The notes under the pieces were generated by a model. It was not told the origin of the DNA and searched no databases. It saw nothing but the letters and a program-made list of their open reading frames with translations. A program made the position numbers and the translations under genes. A stretch of 51,080 bases of DNA from Rubneribacter badeniensis (lineage in GTDB: Bacteria > Actinomycetota > Coriobacteriia > Coriobacteriales > Eggerthellaceae): positions 1 through 51,080 of the forward strand of contig NZ_PPEL01000011.1 in NCBI RefSeq assembly GCF_002899695.1, in the 5' to 3' direction. Shown piece by piece: positions 8,208 to 16,897 of the stretch. How positions within the stretch are numbered: the first letter of the stretch is position 1; the number at the start of each line of letters is the position of its first letter.

Positions 8208-8506
8208 GCGAGTTGCGCACGTCCGAAGTGGAGGACCTTCTGCGGGTGCTGGCCGCGCTCGACGACGAGGATGTGATCTTCTCGCTGCTGGAGGACTTGT
8301 TCACCATCCGCGAGATCAAAGAGACGTCGCAGCGGTTGGCCGTGGCGCGCCAGCTGGATGCCGGCAAGTCCTACGCGGCCATCGAGGAGGCCACGGGCGC
8401 GTCGGCCACCACCATCGCCCGCGTGTCGAAGTGCCTCTCCTATGGCGCCGGCGGCTACAACGCCGCCCTCAACGTGCTCGACGATGCGGGCGCGCCGCGC
8501 TGCTGA
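8204..8506 (+). CDS. TrpR-like YerC/YecD family regulator
   Basis: This 100-residue, all-helical protein of the TrpR-related YerC/YecD family contains a TrpR-style helix-turn-helix: REIKETSQRLAVARQLDAG, then SYAAIEEATGASATTIARVS. Its ATG overlaps the cimA stop (ATGA) behind an AGGAGGGG site inside cimA, so its translation is coupled to that gene. The family is annotated as DNA-binding, but its ligand and targets are poorly known. Coupling to cimA suggests, without proof, a role in amino acid-responsive control. Confidence 0.85.
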   Translation: MSELRTSEVEDLLRVLAALDDEDVIFSLLEDLFTIREIKETSQRLAVARQLDAGKSYAAIEEATGASATTIARVSKCLSYGAGGYNAALNVLDDAGAPRC

Positions 8507-8922
8507 ACTGGTTGTTCCTCCAGAAAGGTCGCCGAGTTGGCCGTCCCTGCCGGGCCGGCCATTCGCCCCGGCCCCTCTACCGAGCCAACTGCTGCGATTC
8601 CGCTTCTTGCTCCCTCCTCGTTGTCGCTCGGATCGGTCGATTTTCACGGCTAAACCGCTCGCTCCGAGCGACAACGCCCTCCGTCGCTTCGCCCCGACGA
8701 CGCAAAGGGAAGGGGCGTGTTTTGCAGGGCCGTTTTCATTCGTACTGATCCTGCAAAACACGGCGCGATCGGGCGAACTTGATCCAGAAACAAGCTATTC
8801 ACCTGGTAATACGAACGAAGCATGAAGATGTGCCAGGGTTTTGGCGGGCTGTTGCGTGTTCGTGATATAGTCGTGGTGCGATTGCAACCGAACGGTCGCA
8901 AGAACGCAAGGAGGTATCGCAC
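8507..8922. other. Intergenic region with two long inverted repeats
   Basis: There is no gene. Two perfect 13-bp inverted repeats are present. GTTGTCGCTCGGA (8620-8632) pairs with 8663-8675 across a 30-nt loop. CGTGTTTTGCAGG (8716-8728) pairs with 8750-8762 across a 21-nt loop. They may end the cimA transcript, although no U-tract follows. Confidence 0.6.
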
Positions 8923-10011
8923 ATGACACAATCTGCGCGCGGCGTGGATCGCCGCACGTTTCTTCTGGGGGCAGCCGCACTTGGCGCAGCAGCGGTGCTG
9001 CGGCCAGGGCTTGCCTTCGCCGATCCCACGTCTGCCGACAAGATGGCCGAGGCCGAGGCCGTTCGCGCACGCATCTTGGCGATGCAGGACGAGTTGGAAG
9101 TGGTGTCGGACTCCTATTACAAGGCGCTCGACGAGCACGAGGCCGCCGTCCAGGCGGTCGCCGACGCGCAGCTTCGCATCGACGAGGCCAATGCGAAGAT
9201 CGCCGATCTGCAGGAGCGGTTGGGCGAGCGGGCGCGCGGCATGTACCGCACGGGCCAGTCCACGCTGCTCGATTTCGTGCTGGGCGCCACGTCGTTCGAG
9301 GAGTTCGTCACGAACTGGGACCTGCTCAAGAACATCAACGACAACGATGCCGCCATGGTGCAGGAAACCAAGGACCTGCGCGCCGAAGTGGAGGCTGCGA
9401 AAGTCGAGCTTGAGGAGCAGGAGCGCATCGCCGCCGAGAAGGCTGACGAGGCGGCGCGCGTCAAGCAGGAGGCCGAAGCCACCATTGCGTCGCTCGAAGA
9501 GCTGGTGGCGCAGCTTGACGCCGAGGCGCAGCAACTGCTCGAGCAGGAGCAGGAGGCTGAGCGCGCAGCCGCGGCGGCTGCAGCCGAAGCCGAGGCCCGC
9601 CGCACGTACGCGTACAGTTCGGGATCGGCGGTGTCGAGCATTCCGTCGCAAGGCTCCGTGGTGGATTACGCGCTCTCGCGCATTGGCTGCCCGTACGTGT
9701 GGGGTGCGGAGGGCCCCGACGCCTTCGACTGCTCGGGTTTGGTGACGTGGGCGTATCGGCAGGTGGGAATCTCGGTGCCGCACCAGACCGAGGCGCAGTA
9801 CTATGCCGCCGCCGCACGGGTGCCCGTCTCGGAGGCGCGCCCGGGCGACGTGCTGTGGATCAGCTACGGCGACGGCTACAACGGGCACGTGGGCATCGCT
9901 TGCAACGAGGGCGGCACGCATTATGTCCACGCGCCGACGTTCGGCGCCTTCGTGCGCGACACCGACCCCCTCAGCTGGGCCGGCTTCACCCACGCGCTTC
10001 GCTTCGCCTAG
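8923..10011 (+). CDS. Tat-exported NlpC/P60 peptidoglycan endopeptidase
   Basis: This 362-residue secreted hydrolase probably cleaves peptide stems in peptidoglycan. A twin-arginine signal (DRRTFLLGAA, residues 9-18) with a hydrophobic stretch ends near AFA (about residue 33). Residues 38-225 form a long charged coiled coil rich in Ala, Glu and Lys, like the inhibitory arm of RipA or PcsB-type enzymes. The C-terminal NlpC/P60 domain holds C270 in FDCSGLV, H322 in GHVGIA and H336, the expected catalytic residues. The ATG follows AAGGAGG. The Tat signal is notable because many P60 proteins use Sec; here it matches the heavy Tat use in the window. Confidence 0.92.
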   Translation: MTQSARGVDRRTFLLGAAALGAAAVLRPGLAFADPTSADKMAEAEAVRARILAMQDELEVVSDSYYKALDEHEAAVQAVADAQLRIDEANAKIADLQERLGERARGMYRTGQSTLLDFVLGATSFEEFVTNWDLLKNINDNDAAMVQETKDLRAEVEAAKVELEEQERIAAEKADEAARVKQEAEATIASLEELVAQLDAEAQQLLEQEQEAERAAAAAAAEAEARRTYAYSSGSAVSSIPSQGSVVDYALSRIGCPYVWGAEGPDAFDCSGLVTWAYRQVGISVPHQTEAQYYAAAARVPVSEARPGDVLWISYGDGYNGHVGIACNEGGTHYVHAPTFGAFVRDTDPLSWAGFTHALRFA

Positions 10012-10036
10012 CCGTGCGCCGCGTTCGCCGTATTCG

Positions 10037-10062
10037 CCGCGTCGGACGATCGTCCGACGCGG
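10037..10062. repeat. 26-bp perfect palindrome
   Basis: CCGCGTCGGACGA is followed directly by its reverse complement, giving 26 bp of dyad with no loop. It lies 26 bp after the NlpC/P60 stop and 50 bp before the next ATG. It could be a regulator site for the downstream pair or form a terminator-like cruciform; no T-tract follows. Confidence 0.8.
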
Positions 10063-10111
10063 TATCATGCTGCGTGCATGTTTGAATCGAGTCTCGGGCG
10101 AAGGAGACGCT

Positions 10112-10675
10112 ATGACCATCTTGTTCGTGAACGCCTGTCTGCGTGGCGAGGACTCGCGCACGCTCGTCCTGTGTCGGGAATACCTGGCCTCGCGCGGCGA
10201 CGACGTTGCGGAGGTGAACCTGGCGAGCCTCGATCTGCGTCCCTTCGATGCCGAGATGGTGGCGCGCCGCATGGCTCAGCAGACCGCTGGCGCATGGGAC
10301 GACCCCTTGTTCGCGTTGTCGCGCCAATTCGCGGAGGCCGAGGACATCGTCATCGGCGCGCCGTACTGGGATCTGTCGTTTCCGGCGGCGCTCAAGGTGT
10401 ACTTCGAGCATGTGAGCGTGTGCGACCTCACGTTCCACTACACCGAGGACGCTCGGTGCGAGGGCATCTGCCGCGCGCGCCGCATCACGTACATCACGAC
10501 GTGCGGCGGCTTCGTGGAAGGGGCGAACTTCGGCTACGAGTACGTGTGCGGCATCGCGAAGATGTTCGGTATCCCCGAGACGAGGTTCGTGGCGGCCGAG
10601 GGCCTCGACATCGTGGGGGTCGACGTCGAAGCACAGCTGGACAAGGCGCGCGCTCAGTTGGCGCGGCTCGACTAA
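10112..10675 (+). CDS. Flavodoxin-fold NAD(P)H-dependent oxidoreductase
   Basis: This 187-residue protein has the flavodoxin-like fold of NQO1/AzoR quinone and azo reductases. It opens with an FMN-phosphate loop region (TILFVNACLRGEDSRT), then IVIGAPYWDLSFPAALKVYFE, the classic 'P-x-x-[NW]' segment of this family, and TYITTCGGFVEGANFG, which would cover the flavin. It probably transfers two electrons from NAD(P)H to quinones, azo compounds or similar acceptors in the cytoplasm. GAAGGAG precedes the ATG. The isochorismatase-fold gene begins 16 bp later, so both form one operon behind the 26-bp palindrome. Confidence 0.85.
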   Translation: MTILFVNACLRGEDSRTLVLCREYLASRGDDVAEVNLASLDLRPFDAEMVARRMAQQTAGAWDDPLFALSRQFAEAEDIVIGAPYWDLSFPAALKVYFEHVSVCDLTFHYTEDARCEGICRARRITYITTCGGFVEGANFGYEYVCGIAKMFGIPETRFVAAEGLDIVGVDVEAQLDKARAQLARLD

Positions 10676-10691
10676 GACGACAGGGGATGGC

Positions 10692-11252
10692 ATGAAACGG
10701 CTGCTCGTGGTGGTGGACTTCCAGAACGATTTCGTGGACGGGGCGCTGGGCTTCTCGGGAGCGGAGCGCCTCGAAGGGCCCATCGCGGAGAAGATCCGCG
10801 CATATTACGATGCGTACGACGAGGTGGTGTTCACCTTCGACACTCACAGGCGCGATTACCTGAATACGCAGGAGGGGCGCAACCTGCCCGTTGAGCATTG
10901 CATCGACGGCACGCCCGGTCATGACCTGCACGGATCGGTTGCGGGGTTGCTCGACCGCGCGACGGCGGTGTTCGACAAGCCCACGTTCGGTTCGGAAGGG
11001 CTGTTCGACTGGCTGCGTACGGCCCAGAAGGCCGCCGAAGAGCTGGGCCGCGCGCCGTTTGAGAGCATCGAGCTCGTGGGGCTCGTGTCGAACATCTGCG
11101 TGATCGCGAACGCCGTCCTGGCGAAGACGGCGTGTCCCGAGGTGCCCGTCATCGTGGACGCCGCGTGCACGGCTTCGTTCGACCCCTCCCTCAACGAGAA
11201 GGCCCTCGATGTGATGGAGGGCCTGCAGATCCAGGTGATCAATCGACGTTAG
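10692..11252 (+). CDS. Isochorismatase-fold cysteine hydrolase (nicotinamidase-like)
   Basis: This 186-residue cysteine hydrolase of the isochorismatase superfamily shows a complete catalytic triad: D9 in VVDFQNDFVDG, K96 in FDKPTFGS and C136 in GLVSNICVIANA. The cis-peptide context just before the cysteine is typical. The metal-binding D50/H52 pair of nicotinamidases is plausible at FDTHRRDY. It may convert nicotinamide to nicotinate, which would link it to the SIR2 and NUDIX genes 4 kb away, but other amides are possible. It is co-transcribed with the upstream reductase. A 12-bp stem at 11262-11301 follows. Confidence 0.82.
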   Translation: MKRLLVVVDFQNDFVDGALGFSGAERLEGPIAEKIRAYYDAYDEVVFTFDTHRRDYLNTQEGRNLPVEHCIDGTPGHDLHGSVAGLLDRATAVFDKPTFGSEGLFDWLRTAQKAAEELGRAPFESIELVGLVSNICVIANAVLAKTACPEVPVIVDAACTASFDPSLNEKALDVMEGLQIQVINRR

Positions 11253-11261
11253 GCGCATGCT

Positions 11262-11301
11262 CGACGGTCCTGTTGCGTCGCGAGATGCGACAGGACCGTC
11301 G
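11262..11301. terminator. Stem-loop between convergent genes
   Basis: CGACGGTCCTGT (11262-11273) pairs perfectly with 11290-11301 around a 16-nt loop and is framed by GCGCATGC on both sides. It sits between the isochorismatase-fold gene and the convergent flavin reductase gene, so it probably ends transcripts from either side. No strong T-tract is visible. Confidence 0.6.
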
Positions 11302-11374
11302 TCGGGCGCATGCGATCCGGACGAAACGATGCAGGCCGCATGCGCCCGAAAAGGACCAACGCAGAGAGGTGCGT

Positions 11375-13048
11375 TTAGGAAATCGCTTCCACGTCGGCTT
11401 CAGTGACGGGGTGGGCAGACTCGAGGTTGCCGCCTGTTGCGGCTTGGATTCCGCAGATACGGCCCGTCATGATGCAATGACCGGCTGACATGCCTCCTTG
11501 ATACATGGACCAGTCGGGGCTGCCGCACAACTGTCCGGCGCTGAACCCCGTCACCCAGAGGTTGGGGATGACCGTGCCGTCGGTGCGCAGCGCCTGATAA
11601 TTCTCGTTGACGGTGACGCCGGCGCACAGAGCCGACACGCGCACATGCTTGTGGATGCCCCAAAACGGCGCCTTTTCGATCTTTTTCAGGTACTTGGCCT
11701 GCTTGCCGAAGTCCGCATCGAACCCGGCTTCACACAACTCGTTGTATCGTTCGACCGATTTTTTGAGTGCGTCGGCGGGGATGCCCAACTTGTCTGCCAG
11801 CTCGTCCAAAGTGTCGCAGCAGTGCGTGTCGATGAAGCCTTCGAGGACGTTCGCGCCGCTTTCAGCCGAGCGGTCCATTTCCACATCGGGCATGTACACG
11901 CGGATGGCCTCCTGGTCGGTGGGCTTGCCGCCCCACTCGGTGACCTGGGCGACGTAGTCGTCGTCGAAGATCTGCGAGTACCAACCGGGTTTTGGCTGGT
12001 TGCGCAGCACGCAGTTCACCTCTTCGAATACGCAGTCCTCGTTCATGAAGCGCTCGCCGTTCTCGTTGACTGCCAAAAACGGCTCGTTGTACATGGGGCC
12101 GGAGTCAAAGTCGTGCATCATGTGGGCGTGTCCGACGGGAACGAGGCCTGCGCCAATGGCCATGGACATGAGGATGCCGTCTCCGGTCTTGTTGCTCTGC
12201 TTGCGGTCGAACTCCTTCACGTCGGGGCAGTAGCGCTCCACGAGGCTTTGGTTGTTCTGGTAGTCGCCGGTGGAGAGGACGACGCCCTTCGTGGCGTTGA
12301 ACTTGATGTACGAGGAGCCGTTCTTGCCGACGACCCCCGTCGCCGCTCCGTTTTCGTCGGTGATTAGCTGTACGCCCGGGGTGGAGTAAAAGAATTCGAC
12401 GCCCTTGCTTGCGGCCAACTCGGCCAAATGCTCCACCATCGTGCCGTTGTTGTACGGCTTCGGCCCGAACATGATGCTGCGGCGGGCGCACTTCGAGCCG
12501 TCGTCGTATTCGGTCACGGCCGTGGGGCGCACCGTGTAGGGAGGGAAGCCCGCTTCGGCGGTGCGCACCTGCGTCCAGCGGATGGCCTCGCCTGAGTACT
12601 TGCAGTACGTTTCGGCGAGTTTGCGGTCGGCGCGCCAGCGGCAATCTTCCAGATAGCCTTGCAGATAGTTCATCACGCCTTGCTCGTCGCTTTGGTCGAG
12701 CAGCACGCCTGTGCACGTGCCTCCTTGCGCGATGGGCTTCGATTCCTTTTGGAGTACGGCGACGCTCGCTCCCTCCTCGAGCGCTGACAGTGCGGCCGGC
12801 ACGCCGCCTGTGCCTGCGCCGACCACCACCACGTCGTAAGTCTTTTCTTCGGCGAACTCGGTGATGGGAGCCAGTTCGACAGGCGATTCTTCGAAATCGC
12901 TGGCCTGAAGTCCTGCGGGGTAGGCGGCTTCGTCGGTTTGCGCGGGGCTGTCGGGCGCAGATGGCGCGCACCCGGCCAATCCCGCTCCTGTGGCCACGAT
13001 GCCGGTGGCAAACGCTCCCTTGAGGAAGTCTCGGCGGTTCAGTTCCAT
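11375..13048 (-). CDS. Tat-exported FAD-dependent reductase (fumarate/urocanate reductase-like), unit 1
   Basis: This 557-residue flavoprotein probably reduces a small molecule on the outer face of the membrane. Its Tat signal (NRRDFLKG, residues 4-11) ends in a lipobox (LAGC, C27), which suggests a Tat lipoprotein. The FAD dinucleotide loop is VVVVGAGTGGVPAALSALEEG. KGVVLSTGDY and the distal LWVTGFSAGQLCG complete the FAD domain. The capping segment has AVNENGERFMNED, but I see no TTRD-type arginine used by true fumarate reductases, so the substrate is probably not fumarate. There is no FMN-binding domain. AAGGAGAGGG precedes the ATG at 13048. A membrane LuxR gene is divergent, 193 bp away. 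Confidence 0.9.
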   Translation of the reverse strand: MELNRRDFLKGAFATGIVATGAGLAGCAPSAPDSPAQTDEAAYPAGLQASDFEESPVELAPITEFAEEKTYDVVVVGAGTGGVPAALSALEEGASVAVLQKESKPIAQGGTCTGVLLDQSDEQGVMNYLQGYLEDCRWRADRKLAETYCKYSGEAIRWTQVRTAEAGFPPYTVRPTAVTEYDDGSKCARRSIMFGPKPYNNGTMVEHLAELAASKGVEFFYSTPGVQLITDENGAATGVVGKNGSSYIKFNATKGVVLSTGDYQNNQSLVERYCPDVKEFDRKQSNKTGDGILMSMAIGAGLVPVGHAHMMHDFDSGPMYNEPFLAVNENGERFMNEDCVFEEVNCVLRNQPKPGWYSQIFDDDYVAQVTEWGGKPTDQEAIRVYMPDVEMDRSAESGANVLEGFIDTHCCDTLDELADKLGIPADALKKSVERYNELCEAGFDADFGKQAKYLKKIEKAPFWGIHKHVRVSALCAGVTVNENYQALRTDGTVIPNLWVTGFSAGQLCGSPDWSMYQGGMSAGHCIMTGRICGIQAATGGNLESAHPVTEADVEAIS

Positions 13049-13212
13049 ATCCCTCTCCTTTTCTGTCGGTGTGCCGTCTTGAGCAAAGGGCATCCGTTTT
13101 GCGCGGTTCTGCCCTGCCCGCCCTTCGAAAACCTATCAGGATCGGCTCGTCCGCTCTTCCTACAAACGGTATGAACTTGCTGATGGACGTGCGATTCATC
13201 CCGGTTTTCTGA

Positions 13213-13218
13213 TATAAA
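13213..13218 (+). promoter_or_regulatory. -10-like box for the unit 1 LuxR gene
   Basis: TATAAA lies 24 bp before the LuxR start, with no good -35 match at 17 bp. Directly upstream (13200-13211) is CCCGGTTTTCTG. Similar words occur in the upstream regions of reductase units 2 and 5. Confidence 0.4.
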
Positions 13219-13241
13219 CGTGTCTTGGGGAAGGAGCGGAG

Positions 13242-14705
13242 ATGCTGCGTTCTGTTCATCGGTTTTTTCGGGAAACTCCCGGTGTCGTTCTCGCCATCGT
13301 GGGGCTTGCGTGCGCGTTCATGGTGCTGGAGATCCAGCGCATGCCGGTGGCGCGTTACGTGAGCTTCTCCATGTTCGCCCCGCTGCCGTACATCGTGGAA
13401 GCGACGGTGATGCTGGCGATTGTCGCTTGGCAATGGGCGCGGCCCGCGTTGCGCCTGGGGGACAGCCGTGCGGTGCGGACGATCGTGGCGCTTTTGGTGC
13501 TGGCTTCCACGGGATTGCTTCTTTATGCGCCGCTGGAGGACGATGGCGTGACGCTCGGCGTGCTCATGACGTATCGAGCGAGCACCGGCATGCTCGTGGT
13601 GCTCTGGGGCGAACGGCTCGTTTCGCTGGGCGCCCGTCGCGCTGGGTTTGCGGTCGCGCTTTCCTGCATGCTGTCGGGCGCAGCGACTTCGGGTTTGGCG
13701 TTTTTCTCAAGTGGGGTGGCTCGTGCGTTGCTGGGCATGTTGCCCTTGCTTGCCGGAGGGCTTTTTGTTGCGTATCGGCCTCGGGTTGTCGAAGAGGGGG
13801 CGAAAAGCGGTGCGGACGCGGATGGGTTGCGGCGATCGCTTCCGCGGTTTGCATGTTCGTCAACGAAAGACCGCGCAGTCGCTGTCGGCCTGGTGACTCT
13901 GCCTTTGGTGTGCCGCGGGCCCATGGTGATGTCCCAGTCGTCGTGGATGGGGTTGCAAGGGGATGCCGCCATGTCCTCTCTCATCCAGGCTTCCATAGGG
14001 TGCGGGATCGTTTTGGCGGGGTTGATCGCGTTGTTGGTGGTCAGACACGTGTGGAGCCAGAGCTTTGTTTTGGTGTACGAGCTGTTCGTGCTTCCGGTGA
14101 CGTTCGTGTCGTTCTACACAGCGCAAACTTCGGACGACCTGTGGTTTCTGCACATGCTCATCGTGGATTCCACGTACAAGGTCACCCTGTTCTACATCAT
14201 GATGACTCCGTTTCTGTTTCCCGAAAGGCCTCGCGGGAGCAGCGCCTCGGTGTATCTCCTCGCCTCCTTTGCGTTCATGATTGCGATGCGGGCTTTGTTC
14301 GTTGGCCTTGAGGGGGCTCTTCAGAAATCTGCGTATGCGGCCCTGACTGCTGTTGTGGTACTTGCGTCGTTTGTTGGCGGGGGTCTTTTGTCCTTCATGA
14401 TTCTGCAGCGGCAGTCGGGACGACGCGAGGCCGTGCGCGCTGCGGCGGCCGAGGCGATGCGGGCCAGCCTCGAAAAGCGCTGCAAAACAGTGGCCGACCG
14501 ATTCGACTGCACGCCTCGCGAGCGGGAGATTCTCGTTCTGCTCGCGCAAAACTATCGTGCGCCCTACATAGCCGAAAAGCTGGTCGTGAGCCAATCGACG
14601 GTGAAGACGCACATGCGCAACCTCTACGGCAAGCTCGGCGTGCACTCGCAAGCCGAGCTGCTTTTGCGGTTGGAAGAAGAGGCCGAGAACATCACGGCAG
14701 ATTAA
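13242..14705 (+). CDS. Membrane-spanning LuxR-family regulator, unit 1
   Basis: This 487-residue protein has a hydrophobic N-terminal part (about residues 10-385, roughly ten to twelve helices) and a C-terminal LuxR helix-turn-helix. The HTH runs from FDCTPREREILVLLAQ through APYIAEKLVVSQSTVKTH to MRNLYGKLGVHSQAELL (about 415-470). There is no receiver domain, so the membrane half is the likely sensor or transporter-like input. Such proteins are a recognised family of transcriptional regulators in Eggerthella. It is divergent from the unit 1 reductase and presumably induces it in response to its substrate. GGAAGGAGCGGAG precedes the ATG. Confidence 0.88.
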   Translation: MLRSVHRFFRETPGVVLAIVGLACAFMVLEIQRMPVARYVSFSMFAPLPYIVEATVMLAIVAWQWARPALRLGDSRAVRTIVALLVLASTGLLLYAPLEDDGVTLGVLMTYRASTGMLVVLWGERLVSLGARRAGFAVALSCMLSGAATSGLAFFSSGVARALLGMLPLLAGGLFVAYRPRVVEEGAKSGADADGLRRSLPRFACSSTKDRAVAVGLVTLPLVCRGPMVMSQSSWMGLQGDAAMSSLIQASIGCGIVLAGLIALLVVRHVWSQSFVLVYELFVLPVTFVSFYTAQTSDDLWFLHMLIVDSTYKVTLFYIMMTPFLFPERPRGSSASVYLLASFAFMIAMRALFVGLEGALQKSAYAALTAVVVLASFVGGGLLSFMILQRQSGRREAVRAAAAEAMRASLEKRCKTVADRFDCTPREREILVLLAQNYRAPYIAEKLVVSQSTVKTHMRNLYGKLGVHSQAELLLRLEEEAENITAD

Positions 14706-14765
14706 GGATTCACATGCGCTTGACGGCTCCTCCTTGCGCTGCGCGAGCGTCGTGCGTCGGAGCGG

Positions 14766-15410
14766 CTAGCGGCGGCGGGCGAAGGTTTCGAGCACGAGCT
14801 GGGCGCGGGTGCCGATGGGGGTTCGGTTCTCGGCGAGGAAGCGGGGGACGTCCTCGATGGCCAGAAGGAACGGCTCGATGAACTCGTTGGGTTCGGGCTG
14901 CGCGGTGGACACCCGTTCCACCTGGGCGAATACGACATGCACCGTTTCGTCGGTGAGGCCGGTGGACGAGTAGCCCGCCTGCGGCAGCGGTTCAAGCGCT
15001 GGTGCGTTCGCGCAGTCGGCTTCCGCGCGCAGGGCGTAGCCCGTCTCCTCGCGCAGCTCGCGATCGACGCAAGCGGCCAAGCTTTCGCCCGGTTCTTTGA
15101 GCCCGGCGGGAAACGCGATGCACCAGCTGTTGAGAGGGTACCGAAACTCGCGAATGAGCAGCAGGTTTCCGTCAGGCGTCTGCGGCACGATGCAGACGGC
15201 GTCCGCGATGGGCCGCTCTCCGCGCGCGTTTCCTTCGAGTTCGGCACGGTAGGCGTCGATGCTCTTGCGCGAGGCGCTTTCGTACTCGTATGTCGAACCG
15301 TCGGGCATGGCGTAGGCGAGGACGTACTTCTTGATCCATCCGTCGGACACCTGGCGAATGCCGACGAGCCGGGGAATGGCGGTTTCTGACGTGTTGGATG
15401 TGCGAGGCAT
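14766..15410 (-). CDS. NUDIX hydrolase (ADP-ribose pyrophosphatase-like)
   Basis: This 214-residue NUDIX protein has the full motif starting at GLKEPGES and ending at RELREETGY (the GX5EX7REUXEEXG pattern), which binds the metal ions for pyrophosphate cleavage. Residues beyond the motif (PQAGYSSTGLTDE) resemble ADP-ribose/nucleotide-sugar hydrolases. AGGAG lies just before the ATG at 15410. It is 64 bp downstream of the SIR2 gene on the same strand. SIR2 reactions release O-acetyl-ADP-ribose, so clearing ADP-ribose species is a sensible joint role. The exact substrate is an inference. Confidence 0.87.
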   Translation of the reverse strand: MPRTSNTSETAIPRLVGIRQVSDGWIKKYVLAYAMPDGSTYEYESASRKSIDAYRAELEGNARGERPIADAVCIVPQTPDGNLLLIREFRYPLNSWCIAFPAGLKEPGESLAACVDRELREETGYALRAEADCANAPALEPLPQAGYSSTGLTDETVHVVFAQVERVSTAQPEPNEFIEPFLLAIEDVPRFLAENRTPIGTRAQLVLETFARRR

Positions 15411-15474
15411 GTTGGCTCCTGTTCTCAAGCGGGGGGCGGTGCGGCGTTGAGGGCGGGCGGGGACGGATGCCGTC

Positions 15475-16227
15475 CTATCGGAAATCGAGCACGTCGCCGA
15501 CGTTCGCGGCGATGCAGAGATCGGCGTGGCGGTCGCGCGGCGTGGGCGTGCGGTTGACGATGACGAGGCGGCTTCCTTGGAAGACATCGATGAGCCCGGC
15601 GGCCGGGTAGACCGAAAGCGACGTCCCCGCGATCACGAGCAGATCGGCCTGCGCGATTGCGGTTATCGCCTCGTGAAGCGTGCGCTCGTCGAGGGGTTCT
15701 TCGTACAGCACGACTGCGGGCTTCACGATGCGCCCGCATGCGGGGCAACGCGGCACGCCGTCGGGGTTCGCGGCGCGCAGGTCGAGCAGCCGTTCGACCG
15801 AGTAGGGAGCGCCGCAGCCCATGCAGGCGTTGCGCAGCACGCTGCCGTGCAGTTCAAGCACGTTTCGACTGCCGGCTTTTTGGTGGAGCCCGTCGATGTT
15901 CTGGGTGATCACGGCGCGCAGCGTGCCGTCGTGTTCGAGTTCGGCGAGTGCGCGGTGCGCGCGGTTCGGCTCGGCATCGAGCGCGAGCATGCGTTCGCAG
16001 TAGAAGTCGAAGAACTCGCTAGGGTGCGCGTCGAAGAAGCTGCGGCTGACCATCTGTTCGGGCGGGTACCGATGCTTTTGCGCGTAGAGGCCGTCCGGGC
16101 TGCGGAAGTCGGGGATGCCGCTTTCGGTGGACACGCCCGCGCCGCCGAAGAACACCATGCCGCCGGGAGGGGTGTCGGCTATCCATGCGCGAAGCGTTTC
16201 CGCTGCGCGTCTCGTCGCATCGTCCAT
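15475..16227 (-). CDS. SIR2-family NAD-dependent protein deacylase
   Basis: This 250-residue sirtuin removes acyl groups from lysines using NAD+, giving nicotinamide and O-acyl-ADP-ribose. The NAD-binding GGAGVSTESGIPDFRS (28-43) and TQNIDGLH (108-115) are present, as is the catalytic H127 in LELHGS. The zinc knuckle cysteines are at 135, 138, 161 and 164 (CMGC, CPAC). The late NAD loop GTSLSVYPAA is intact. AAGGAGGA precedes the ATG at 16227. It is the first gene of a probable operon with the NUDIX hydrolase. A parS palindrome lies 52 bp upstream of its start. Confidence 0.94.
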   Translation of the reverse strand: MDDATRRAAETLRAWIADTPPGGMVFFGGAGVSTESGIPDFRSPDGLYAQKHRYPPEQMVSRSFFDAHPSEFFDFYCERMLALDAEPNRAHRALAELEHDGTLRAVITQNIDGLHQKAGSRNVLELHGSVLRNACMGCGAPYSVERLLDLRAANPDGVPRCPACGRIVKPAVVLYEEPLDERTLHEAITAIAQADLLVIAGTSLSVYPAAGLIDVFQGSRLVIVNRTPTPRDRHADLCIAANVGDVLDFR

Positions 16228-16897
16228 GCTCCTCCTTTCGCGTTCGGCTCGTCTGCGCCATCATACAGCAGGAACAGATGTTTCACGTGAAACATCCGAC
16301 GAGGGGCGTGCGCGCACATGCGAGCGATTGGTGGGACGGGCATTCGCGCCGCAGGGCGCATGCGCGAAGGCGCGCGATGGCGGTGGGCGTGGCAACGACG
16401 GTGAGTGCGGCACGCTCAGGCGGGGATGGCAAGCGGCACGCTGGGCGCGCCGCGCGCGGGCGGGTGACGAAAGGCGCGGGTGCGACGTGCCCGCACGGGC
16501 GACGGGCGTGCGAACCCTCTTGAGTGGGCTGCTTGAGGTGTGACGTGCTTGGACGGCAGAGTGGAAGGGGCCCCATGGCGCACCGGGATGTTTGCACCGG
16601 ACGAAGAGGAAAGGAATGCGGCGCGCAGCCTTGCAGGTGTGCGATGGCAGGCGGCCACGCGGTTCGTCTTGCGCGGCGCTTGGCAGCCGCATTTCGGAAG
16701 CGCGGCCGGTGCGCGATAGGCGTGCGATCGACGTGCGACCAGCGTGCGACGACGTGTTGCCAGCGCGACGGCGGCGTGCGGATGGACACGGGTGCGAGGA
16801 GGACCCGAAAGGCCACGCCGCAGCGCGGGGGAGGGGATGCGCTGCGGCGTGCAGAGGAGGGGTGGTTAACAGGGAAGGCGCATCGCGCCTCTGAGGG
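16228..16897. other. 670-bp gap, no convincing gene
   Basis: Besides the parS palindrome near its left edge, this stretch is GC-rich. Its open frames translate to Arg/Ala/Pro-rich peptides without domain character or ribosome sites. I see no RNA gene here. Confidence 0.5.
16279..16294. promoter_or_regulatory. parS site (ParB binding), perfect
   Basis: TGTTTCACGTGAAACA fits the bacterial ParB-binding consensus TGTTNCACGTGAAACA exactly. The dyad extends to 20 bp (16277-16296). Sites of this type nucleate the ParB-DNA complex for chromosome segregation and cluster near oriC. Further copies are at 48314 (perfect) and 46793 (one mismatch). Confidence 0.9.

Noticed and set aside
8650-10272. 540-codon minus-strand frame over the NlpC/P60 gene
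   Set aside because: Antisense shadow; the plus-strand gene has a signal peptide, coiled coil and full catalytic set.
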